From: a bacterium
GTDB taxonomy: Bacteria > Chlamydiota > Chlamydiia > Chlamydiales > JAFEGQ01
Direction of reading: 5' to 3'
Assembly: GCA_021809305.1 (NCBI GenBank)
Contig: JAKBAF010000007.1
Location: 1-11,139, forward strand
Length of the DNA stretch: 11,139 bases
Shown: piece after piece, positions 1 to 5,956 of the stretch
Layout: each line of letters starts with the position of its first letter
Position numbering within the stretch: position 1 is the stretch's first letter
The notes under the pieces: generated by a model
Seen by the model: the letters and a program-made list of their open reading frames with translations, nothing else
What the model was told of the DNA's origin: nothing
The model's database searches: none
Translations under genes and position numbers: made by a program

Positions 1-141
1 GATGGGACCATCGTTAGGGGAGATATTGTCTTTGAGTCTGGCAAGGGGAGGGTTGAGATTGATGCCACCTCCAAGGTCCTGGGGACGATCAAAGGGGCAA
101 AGGTCAATGGGGCACGAGAGAATGAGGGCTCCGAGCCTTAA
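1..141 (+). CDS. C-terminal end of a protein with beta-helix-like tail (5' truncated)
   Basis: Frame 1 is open from the window edge to a TAA at 139-141 and encodes 46 residues, so this is the 3' end of a gene that starts outside the window. The visible tail (GTIVRGDIVF, VEIDATSKVLGTIKGAKV) alternates hydrophobic and polar residues with regular glycines, as in a left-handed beta-helix or hexapeptide-like C-terminal domain, and then ends in a charged GARENEGSEP tail. The VRGDIVF stretch recalls the C-terminal beta-helix of eukaryote-type UDP-glucose/UDP-sugar pyrophosphorylases, but a bactofilin-like or other beta-helical protein is equally possible. The fragment is too short to decide. Its stop overlaps the stop of the convergent gene on the other strand. 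Confidence 0.55.
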   Translation, partial: DGTIVRGDIVFESGKGRVEIDATSKVLGTIKGAKVNGARENEGSEP

Positions 142-932
142 ACCTCTCTTCTCGATTGCAATTTGTGGCTCAGCCACAATCCACTAATGCAGAGCACAGA
201 GCCCGCAAGACTTATTGTTCCACCAGCCGCTATGCCAAGCGATGCGGTCTTTAGTGGCTGCAAATAGGCGGGAATTGATGGAGGGAGAGCCGGAAGAGGC
301 TTTGGAGGAGCGGCTTGGAGAAGGGTCTGATACTCCCCAATCCGTCTGATAATTTCTGAACTCTCTTGGCGCAACTTGTTAAAGACAAATTCCTCTTCGA
401 CACTATGTTGATGGAGACAGGATAAGTGGTCGCCAAGACGGAGGTAGGCCTTATCAAGGTCCCAGCCCTCGCTTTGAATGACAAGGTGGAGGTGCTCGGG
501 GTTGGACCTAAGAAAGGACTCGAGCTTGTCGATACGGGCTTGAATTCTAGCGTCAGCGTCATTGAAAGCCTCGAGGTCCCACCTTGCATTGCGCAGCTTT
601 TCTATGGCCTGATGGATCTCGGCTTCCCGCAGCGGCAGTTGGGCGCTTTCCTGCTCGAGTCGCAAAAAGTGGGCCTCTAGCTTAAGCTCTGCTGCACGCA
701 TCCGCTTGGTACTCACCACAAAAAGGGCGATTCCTGCAGCTACTGTCCCAAGAGACGCTGCAATGGCGCAAGCAAGGAAGGGGTGGGCTCGGACGGCCCG
801 GATTGGGCGGCAATTCATCGAAGGAAAGAGGCTAGCTAGCGTTTCTTGCCACACTCCTACTTTGAGGCGGGCCCTATTCACCCACGGGTGAGGGTTAGCC
901 GATTGATCTAGCCATTTCTCTTGAATATCCAT
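138..932 (-). CDS. Hypothetical membrane protein, two transmembrane helices flanking a coiled coil
   Basis: I do not recognise the family. The 264-residue product has a soluble N-terminus (1-50) and a first hydrophobic helix at about 51-73. A long charged, helix-favouring stretch follows at about 76-205 (RMRAAELKLEAHFLRLEQE and similar), likely coiled coil. Then come a proline-rich linker near 208-222 (APPKPLPALPPSIP) and a second hydrophobic, glycine-rich helix at about 229-254 with a short basic tail. With both helices membrane-embedded, the coiled coil would be a large loop on one side. The ATG at 930-932 is preceded by GGAG with 6 nt spacing and a good promoter, which supports this start. 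It could be a chlamydial-type membrane or inclusion protein, although the wide spacing of the helices is not the classical Inc hairpin. Its stop codon overlaps that of the convergent gene. Confidence 0.8.
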   Translation of the reverse strand: MDIQEKWLDQSANPHPWVNRARLKVGVWQETLASLFPSMNCRPIRAVRAHPFLACAIAASLGTVAAGIALFVVSTKRMRAAELKLEAHFLRLEQESAQLPLREAEIHQAIEKLRNARWDLEAFNDADARIQARIDKLESFLRSNPEHLHLVIQSEGWDLDKAYLRLGDHLSCLHQHSVEEEFVFNKLRQESSEIIRRIGEYQTLLQAAPPKPLPALPPSIPAYLQPLKTASLGIAAGGTISLAGSVLCISGLWLSHKLQSRREV

Positions 933-954
933 TTATTTCTCCACTTTTTTATTA

Positions 955-983
955 ATGATAAACTAATATCGAATTTTTGTAAA
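955..983 (-). promoter_or_regulatory. Sigma70-type promoter for the 138-932 gene
   Basis: Read on the minus strand, TTTACA (978-983, 5/6 to TTGACA) and TATCAT (955-960, 5/6 to TATAAT) are separated by exactly 17 bp. Transcription would begin near 948, giving a leader of only about 15 nt that carries the GGAG ribosome binding site. Confidence 0.6.
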
Positions 984-1035
984 TTTAAAAATACAAATAG
1001 AATGACGTGGAAGTAACTGCAAGATTTATTATCAA

Positions 1036-1064
1036 TTGATTTATTTTCTTTGGCTTGGTAGAAT
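1036..1064 (+). promoter_or_regulatory. Sigma70-type promoter for the 1097-2464 gene
   Basis: TTGATT (1036-1041, 4/6) and TAGAAT (1059-1064, 5/6) are separated by 17 bp. It lies in the AT-rich divergent region, back to back with the promoter for the minus-strand gene. The expected start of transcription, near 1071, leaves a leader of about 26 nt. Confidence 0.5.
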
Positions 1065-1096
1065 GCAACCCACTAATATTTGTGGGGGTTTAAGCA

Positions 1097-2464
1097 ATGG
1101 GTAAGTGTGAAAGGATTAACGAGCATCCAGCAGCGTGGCTCTCTATCAGCGGTCTGCTGCTTTGTGGGATTGGTTTTGGTGTGCGCCGTTTTGTCTTTCA
1201 TAAGGTTGTTACGGGGCGTCAACTTGCTATTAGCACTGCCTGCATTGCGGCTACTGCCGTGGTGGGTGAATCAATCAGCAAGATGAAAGGGTGCTGTACC
1301 ATCGATACACTCCGCCCCACGCAGGGAGGAGCTCACCGCGATCGTGCAGCTGAAAAATCTTCTAGAACTGTCTTAGCCGGAAATCCCCTTGCCTCTGAAA
1401 TCGAGCGACTCTCGCGCGATAGCTTGCCACAGGAGCTAATGGGATATATCAGATATGCTAGCGAAGAGCAGCTTGAGTCTCTGCTAAACGGGTGCACTAG
1501 AGCTACAGGGGAGGTCGATCAAACGCGACTTCTTGTAATCATGGACGTTCTCCACTCGGCGCATACTGCCATAGCAACTGAGCAGCATGCCTTGCCCCGG
1601 GTTGTCAACGAAGCTAAGTTCAAAAAGGGGTGTGAATTCGCTGCAACGCACCTTCCTATCAACGACTTGATAAAACATCTATCCTCTGATGCAAGAATTT
1701 GGGTAGTTAACTCGCTGATTAGAGATCCAGATCGCTTATGTGAACTTTTACAAACGCTTTCAAGTAGCTTCGATTTTTGGAAAATAATTGAGAGGAAGCC
1801 ACTTGCTGCAATGCGGGAGTTCATAGAGGCTGGGCATGAAGCTATTGCTAAGGATCCTGCAAAAAAATGCGCAATTATTTCACAATTGGTGCACCTTGCA
1901 TCTAAAAGTAAGGAAGAAGAGGAGTCTCTTCAATTATTAGCTAGCACGTGCCTCTCCTATAGAGAGAATTTTACGGAGGTGCTTGCTATCGGACAGAGGG
2001 TAACGCCCCTTCTTTATTGCCGCCACGCTCTCTCCCTGGAAATCGACCAGAGTGAGGAGGTTAAAGCGCTGGACAAGCAACTTATGGGCGCCATCAAGGA
2101 ACGGTTCGCTCAGCCTGTCCAAGACGTTGATCTGGAGATGGATCAGGCCAGGCTGCCCTTTCTCTTAGGAACTATAGAGGAGTGCGGCACGGCGCCGTGT
2201 CAGCAACGGCTTGCTGCAATGGCTCTTAGATATCACAGCAGACAGATACCAGCTGCACGCGAATCGGTCTTAAATACACTTTTTGGATCACCTCTTCTTG
2301 ATCTTCCTAAGACACGTGAACTCCTCGCAATGATTGCCGATATGCCTTCAACCTACACCAATCCTACGTGGAGAGATAAATTTGAACCGTCAGTTCAAGG
2401 GCTCACAGATGAGAGGATGCGTGGGCTCATTGCTAATATAAAAGCCAAACTGCTCATCGACTAG
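1097..2464 (+). CDS. Hypothetical alpha-helical protein with N-terminal two-helix membrane hairpin
   Basis: I do not recognise a family. Of 455 residues, the N-terminus holds two hydrophobic segments, about 12-28 (AWLSISGLLLCGIGFGV) and 40-57 (GRQLAISTACIAATAVVG), separated by a short basic loop (RRFVFHK). This bilobed hydrophobic arrangement is typical of chlamydial inclusion-membrane (Inc) proteins. The remaining ~390 residues contain no further membrane helix and look mainly alpha-helical and Leu/Ala-rich, possibly a helical-repeat fold, with a MRGLIANIKAKLLID C-terminus. The ATG follows GGGGG (1084-1088) by 8 nt. The MFS gene starts 83 bp downstream on the same strand with only a weak hairpin between, so co-transcription is possible. 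Inc-like status is inference from topology only. Confidence 0.85.
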   Translation: MGKCERINEHPAAWLSISGLLLCGIGFGVRRFVFHKVVTGRQLAISTACIAATAVVGESISKMKGCCTIDTLRPTQGGAHRDRAAEKSSRTVLAGNPLASEIERLSRDSLPQELMGYIRYASEEQLESLLNGCTRATGEVDQTRLLVIMDVLHSAHTAIATEQHALPRVVNEAKFKKGCEFAATHLPINDLIKHLSSDARIWVVNSLIRDPDRLCELLQTLSSSFDFWKIIERKPLAAMREFIEAGHEAIAKDPAKKCAIISQLVHLASKSKEEEESLQLLASTCLSYRENFTEVLAIGQRVTPLLYCRHALSLEIDQSEEVKALDKQLMGAIKERFAQPVQDVDLEMDQARLPFLLGTIEECGTAPCQQRLAAMALRYHSRQIPAARESVLNTLFGSPLLDLPKTRELLAMIADMPSTYTNPTWRDKFEPSVQGLTDERMRGLIANIKAKLLID

Positions 2465-2547
2465 ATTTTACAAAATCTCTCTCGACGAAGAGTTGAGGAG
2501 AGGGTAAGATCCGGTTCATCTCGCATTGTTTCGAGAAGGGGAGTGCT

Positions 2548-3810
2548 TTGGCTGTTCAACGTAAGGTCGCAATCACTGCCCTCTACATGATCTTCTTTAT
2601 CGATCTGATCTCTCTTGTTATTGTGATCATCATCCTCGGCCCTCTCATGCTTCAGCAAGATAGCCCTCTTGCGCTGCCCGGCTTTTCAACCCAGCAGCGC
2701 CTCGTGCTTGCAGGTGCTATGTACGCGGCCTATCCGGCAACCCAGCTTCTTTCGAACCCGATTCTTGGGGGCCTCTCGGACTGGTTTGGTGAACGAAGAA
2801 TTCTGCTCTACTCTACCTTTGGTAGCGGCCTTAGCCTTATCCTAAGCGCTATTGCTGTGTCTATCGGAAGCATATCTCTTTTTTTTATCTCTCGCCTCTT
2901 TGCTGGATTGACCTCAGGAAATATCACCGTGACCCAATCCGGTGTTGCTTCTCTCACAACCTACAAAGTGCGTGGACGCCATATGGCGATCTTTGCCACC
3001 CTTCGAGGTCTTGGCTGGGTCTTGGGTCCTCTCTTCGTTATCTTTCTCTCAGACAAACAAATGGTAGGTCTCTTTGATCTCAGTACACCCTTCTGGGTCC
3101 TTGCAGCCCTTTTTTTTATTGCTTTTGTCTTGGTTTTTGCATCGGTGGAAGATACTCATACCCAGCCTCTTGAAGGCAAACGTCACTCCCACATTCGTCA
3201 CGCCGTAGCTCAGCTTGTTGGCGTCTTCCATTTGCCCTCAGTTGTTACCCCCTTTCTTGTGGGGTCCTTTAATCGGGCAGGCTGGACCTTCTGGGTCCTC
3301 TTCCTGTCGCCCTACCTTGTTGCTGAGTTCAATCTGGATCAGCACCATGTGAGCGAGGTCTACCTCTACTCCTCAATCTGGTATCTTGCATCCGGCCTAT
3401 TCTGTCAGGGTTGGCTATACAGAAAGGTCCATACGAACCTCTTGCTGGTGATCTTTCTCTTTGTCCAGGCTGTGGCCATCGGCGCTCTTGTGCCCTTTTC
3501 TAATCCCGCCATTCTCTGGTGGGTTATACCAATAGTTGCGGCCTCGCAGACCATTGTGATGACGGGCTTTTTTATGCTCTACTCCGGCCTTGCAGGGCCT
3601 AAGAATCAGGGCCTGATCTTTGGTGCCTGGAATGCCTCTCTCGCCGCCTCTGGAGCAAGCGTTCCCATAATAGAGGGGTGGGTTGCAGGTTATTGGTTAA
3701 AAACACCCTTTATTATCGCTTCAGTTATCCTCTTTGGAACAGCGCTCTACTTTCTTATCTGGTATATCTGCCACCATAAAGGCTTCCTCGAAGCGCGCCA
3801 AAAGGAGTAG
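2548..3810 (+). CDS. Major facilitator superfamily transporter, TetA/multidrug-type
   Basis: The 420-residue protein has about 12 hydrophobic segments, the usual MFS size. The cytoplasmic loop 2-3 signature is clear in GGLSDWFGERRILL (family pattern GxLsDrfGrRpvLl). Helix 4 has RLFAGLTSGNITVTQSGVASL, resembling the RxxxGxxxG region of TetA/Bcr-type drug:H+ antiporters, and LRGLGWVLGPL matches the antiporter motif C region (GxxxGPxxGG) in helix 5. The predicted role is proton-coupled export or uptake of a small molecule at the inner membrane; the substrate cannot be read from sequence. The chosen start is TTG at 2548, because AAGGGGAG (2536-2543) lies 4 nt upstream and the only nearby ATG (2587) would cut into the first membrane helix. 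The gene ends in an intrinsic terminator. Confidence 0.93.
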   Translation: MAVQRKVAITALYMIFFIDLISLVIVIIILGPLMLQQDSPLALPGFSTQQRLVLAGAMYAAYPATQLLSNPILGGLSDWFGERRILLYSTFGSGLSLILSAIAVSIGSISLFFISRLFAGLTSGNITVTQSGVASLTTYKVRGRHMAIFATLRGLGWVLGPLFVIFLSDKQMVGLFDLSTPFWVLAALFFIAFVLVFASVEDTHTQPLEGKRHSHIRHAVAQLVGVFHLPSVVTPFLVGSFNRAGWTFWVLFLSPYLVAEFNLDQHHVSEVYLYSSIWYLASGLFCQGWLYRKVHTNLLLVIFLFVQAVAIGALVPFSNPAILWWVIPIVAASQTIVMTGFFMLYSGLAGPKNQGLIFGAWNASLAASGASVPIIEGWVAGYWLKTPFIIASVILFGTALYFLIWYICHHKGFLEARQKE

Positions 3811-3824
3811 AGACTCCTTTTTTT
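3800..3824 (+). terminator. Intrinsic terminator overlapping the MFS stop codon
   Basis: A perfect 9-bp stem (3800-3808 with 3813-3821) encloses the loop AGAG and runs into seven consecutive T (3818-3824). The TAG stop of the MFS gene (3808-3810) lies at the top of the stem, so the last codons double as the terminator. Confidence 0.85.
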
Positions 3825-3842
3825 CTTAATTCTTTATTAAGA
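3824..3842 (+). repeat. Inverted repeat TCTTAAT-5-ATTAAGA
   Basis: A perfect 7-bp dyad (3824-3830 and 3836-3842, 5-bp spacer) sits just after the terminator and immediately upstream of the predicted -35 of the next gene. It could be an operator or a secondary AT-rich hairpin. No regulator can be named. Confidence 0.4.
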
Positions 3843-3845
3843 TTA

Positions 3846-3874
3846 TTGAAATAATAATTCCAACTTATTAATAT
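3846..3874 (+). promoter_or_regulatory. Putative promoter for the 3901-4332 gene
   Basis: TTGAAA (3846-3851, 5/6) and TAATAT (3869-3874, 4/6) are 17 bp apart; TATAAG at 3872 is an alternative -10. The following AATATAAGAGAC resembles motifs at the same place before the genes starting at 7264 and 8528. Confidence 0.45.
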
Positions 3875-3900
3875 AAGAGACGAATGAGGGGGAGGTGAAG

Positions 3901-4332
3901 ATGGAAGCTAGTCTCAATGCGATAGATCACGCTCCTTTAATGGGAGAGTACCGCGCAGATCGCGCTCCAGAGCATGATGCGCTAGTGCTTCCCTCGTTGC
4001 CAGATCTCTCTGCTTTAGCGGAACTACTTCCCTATCCCTTTCAGGCTGAGATTCTTTTGGCAGAGGTCGCAGGTGATGAGGGCGAATACCTTCCTCCGGA
4101 GGAGGAGGGTGAATTCGTACCTGATGAGGAGGGAGCTTCTGGCCAAATGGCATCTGAATCGGGGGAGCACGACTCCTCATCCGATAGTAATTCAGGCAAG
4201 AAGTTTGAGCTCTTTAACCGCAAAGAGGCCGTGAAGAAATTGAGCTCGCTGCTCGGACCCTTGCAACGAGCCCCAATGGCCGCCTCTATTTTGCTCTATG
4301 AGGGAGGGGTGCTTACATTCTACCCTCAATGA
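3901..4332 (+). CDS. Small acidic hypothetical protein with EEEG-type repeat
   Basis: I do not recognise this 143-residue soluble protein. It has no membrane segment. The middle, about residues 60-97, is extremely acidic and low in complexity, with a short degenerate repeat (GEYLPPEEEG followed by GEFVPDEEG) and then a Ser/Asp-rich stretch (SGEHDSSSDSNSG), so probably disordered. A short conserved-looking C-terminal part follows (FNRKEAVKKLSSLLGPLQRAP and SILLYEGGVLTFYP). ATG 3901 is preferred over a GTG at 3895 because the GGGGGAGG ribosome binding site ends 6 nt before the ATG and directly abuts the GTG. Small acidic disordered proteins of intracellular bacteria may be secreted effectors or chaperone partners, but nothing here proves that. 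It converges with queD, with only 4 bp between the stops. Confidence 0.75.
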   Translation: MEASLNAIDHAPLMGEYRADRAPEHDALVLPSLPDLSALAELLPYPFQAEILLAEVAGDEGEYLPPEEEGEFVPDEEGASGQMASESGEHDSSSDSNSGKKFELFNRKEAVKKLSSLLGPLQRAPMAASILLYEGGVLTFYPQ

Positions 4333-4336
4333 CGGA

Positions 4337-4831
4337 TCACTCTCGGTAGGAAGCCTCCACTGTCGTATGCTCGCCAGAGACCTTGACCTCCTTGATGGAG
4401 AGGAGATCCTGATAGTTACCGTGGTGGATGATCTTCTTTAGCTCCTTGTAGAAGAACTCTGCGAGCGCTTCAAAGCTTGGTGAGAAGTCCACAACAAAGA
4501 GCCTGAGATTTTCCTTTGCCAGCAGCTGCTTCATCTCATCAAAGAGCACATCGTTCTTATCCATGACAAAGGCGTGGTCCATCTCGTCGATGATCTTTCC
4601 AAAGGGAACCTTAATAAGATCGGTATCTATTACAAAATTTTGCTCATCGAGCGTCTCACTCTCAAGGGTAATTGTGACGCAAAGGGAGTGTCCATGGATG
4701 TTGGCGCACTTATTGACAGGATAGGGGAGGCCTGGGTGATAAAACTCCTTACCGCGCCCCTTTCGCATGTCCTGGGTCCACGTCCTGTGACCCATATCTA
4801 ATTTGAATACCTTTGTGATGCTGAACGTCAT
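4337..4831 (-). CDS. queD: 6-pyruvoyl-tetrahydropterin synthase / QueD family protein
   Basis: The family converts 7,8-dihydroneopterin triphosphate to 6-carboxy-tetrahydropterin (QueD, the queuosine and 7-deazaguanine pathway) or to 6-pyruvoyl-tetrahydropterin, using a zinc ion. Numbering from the chosen start (164 residues), the three zinc ligands are visible as H15 (MGHR) and H46 and H48 (NIHGH). The catalytic Cys is C42 in CxxxHGH, D85-H86 match the conserved LDH, and E121 and E154 match the substrate-binding glutamates (PSFEALAEFF and VSGEHTTVEA). C-x3-HGH matches bacterial QueD rather than the Glu-type PTPS-III enzymes. The loop before the Cys is longer than in E. coli QueD. ATG 4831 is preferred over an upstream ATG at 4897 because GGAGGGGGAG lies just upstream and homologues start at this point. 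No other queuosine gene is in the window. Confidence 0.9.
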   Translation of the reverse strand: MTFSITKVFKLDMGHRTWTQDMRKGRGKEFYHPGLPYPVNKCANIHGHSLCVTITLESETLDEQNFVIDTDLIKVPFGKIIDEMDHAFVMDKNDVLFDEMKQLLAKENLRLFVVDFSPSFEALAEFFYKELKKIIHHGNYQDLLSIKEVKVSGEHTTVEASYRE

Positions 4832-4891
4832 TACTCCCCCTCCTCCCATTTTCAAGCAGGTATATAGCCATGTAAAGCAGTGAGAGAAATA

Positions 4892-4918
4892 TGTCAAAAA
4901 TTGTAATACCAGTACAAT
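4892..4918 (-). promoter_or_regulatory. Promoter -35 (TTGACA) with adjacent operator-like dyad upstream of queD
   Basis: On the minus strand a perfect TTGACA lies at 4892-4897; a matching -10 17 bp downstream is poor (TACATG, 4869-4874). Directly upstream of it is the dyad ATTGTA-7-TACAAT (4900-4905 and 4913-4918). On the plus strand TACAAT also looks like a -10 facing the EamA gene. The dyad may bind a regulator acting on both divergent genes, but this is inferred from position only. Confidence 0.4.
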
Positions 4919-4980
4919 GCCCGAAGAGAGAGTAGGACCTTGAAGTGCGCGAAAATTAATTGTTTGTAGGGAAGAAAGAG

Positions 4981-5886
4981 ATGGGTTTAGCCGTTACGCG
5001 TACCGAGAGGATTTGGCTCGGTGCTTTTCTACTGGTCATTGGCTCAGCTGCGCAGGCAGTAGCGGCGGCAATGGGTAAGTATGTCCAAGAGTCTGTCAGC
5101 GCCGATCAGGTCGTCCTAGCCCAAAATCTTGTAGGGCTCCTTATTTGTCTCCCCCTTCTATATTTTAGAGGGGGTTGGGGAGCATTTCGAACAGGTGTGA
5201 TTGGCACCCACCTAATAAGAGGGATGGCCGGAGCTTTTAGCTGGCTCTTCTTCTTCCTCTCTATCAACAAGCTCTCTCTTGTTGATGCCGTGCTCTTCAT
5301 AAATACCGGCCCTCTCATGATTCCCATTATTCTTTGGATTTGGACAAGAGAGAGAATGCAGGGAAAGATATGGTGGGGGGTCCTAATTGGCTTTATTGGC
5401 ATTATTTTTGTACTCCACCCATCGACGGCCGGGTTTAAACCGGTGATGGGTCTTGCCCTTCTTTCGGGTCTTGGGCTGGCAATAGCCTTTGTTGCAGTCC
5501 GCATTCTAGGCCATACCGAGCGGCCAGTATTGATTCTTGTTTACTACTTTGCTGTCTCCTCTATTGTTTTACTACCCTTTGCAATCTGGAACTGGCAGAG
5601 CATCGGTGCCGTGCAGTGGGCTGCAATGGTGGTGATGGGCCTCTTTTATGTGATCTTGCAATTTGCGCTCACCTACGCTTTTAGTTATGGAAGAGTCTCT
5701 GTTCTCTCACCTCTCATTTATCTTGCAGTCGTTTGGTCGGGAATCCTCGATTGGATCTTCTGGCACGATATTCCCGGCTGGGAGTCACTTATTGGCACAA
5801 CACTTGTCATCCTTGGTGGCGTGCTCTCAATTACTATGCGCAGCGCTCACGCCTCTGGGCAAGAGCTAGGAAGAGCAAAACCCTGA
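4981..5886 (+). CDS. EamA/DMT-superfamily transporter (10 TM)
   Basis: The 301-residue protein has about ten hydrophobic helices arranged as two EamA repeats, the standard size for this family. Recognisable stretches are the end of helix 1 into helix 2 (ADQVVLAQNLVGLLICLPLL), the RG motif in IRGMAGAFSWLFFFLSI, and LSLVDAVLFINTGPLMIPI with the conserved proline in the helix after the AL/SLVDA loop. The second repeat has SYGRVSVLSPLIYLAVVWSGILDW and the final GTTLVILGGVL. It acts in the inner membrane as a metabolite or drug carrier. Chlamydial DMT proteins include an S-adenosylmethionine carrier, but no substrate can be assigned here. ATG 4981 is chosen over TTG 4960 because an AGGGA/GAAAGAG purine-rich stretch precedes only the ATG. 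The queD gene is divergent. Confidence 0.9.
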   Translation: MGLAVTRTERIWLGAFLLVIGSAAQAVAAAMGKYVQESVSADQVVLAQNLVGLLICLPLLYFRGGWGAFRTGVIGTHLIRGMAGAFSWLFFFLSINKLSLVDAVLFINTGPLMIPIILWIWTRERMQGKIWWGVLIGFIGIIFVLHPSTAGFKPVMGLALLSGLGLAIAFVAVRILGHTERPVLILVYYFAVSSIVLLPFAIWNWQSIGAVQWAAMVVMGLFYVILQFALTYAFSYGRVSVLSPLIYLAVVWSGILDWIFWHDIPGWESLIGTTLVILGGVLSITMRSAHASGQELGRAKP

Positions 5887-5902
5887 GGTTAGTGTGTTTC
5901 CA

Positions 5903-5931
5903 TTGACTCATCGCTCATTTTAGCCTAGATT
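5903..5931 (+). promoter_or_regulatory. Sigma70-type promoter for the YhiN-family gene, -10 inside a dyad
   Basis: TTGACT (5903-5908, 5/6) and TAGATT (5926-5931, 4/6) are separated by 17 bp. The -10 is the left arm of the perfect dyad TAGATT-5-AATCTA (5926-5942), an operator-like arrangement. Transcription should begin near 5938, so the leader before an ATT start at 5957 would be about 19 nt. Confidence 0.5.
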
Positions 5932-5956
5932 ATTGCAATCTAAAATTGGGTGAATC

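Noticed and set aside
251..891. Overlapping open frames on both strands inside the 138-932 gene
   Set aside because: They lack ribosome binding sites and protein-like composition, while the long minus-strand frame has a promoter, a ribosome binding site and a coherent membrane/coiled-coil layout.
4832..4897. Upstream ATG extension of QueD
   Set aside because: The extra residues (MTYFSHCFTW...) do not belong to the family and the strong ribosome binding site would lie inside the coding region.
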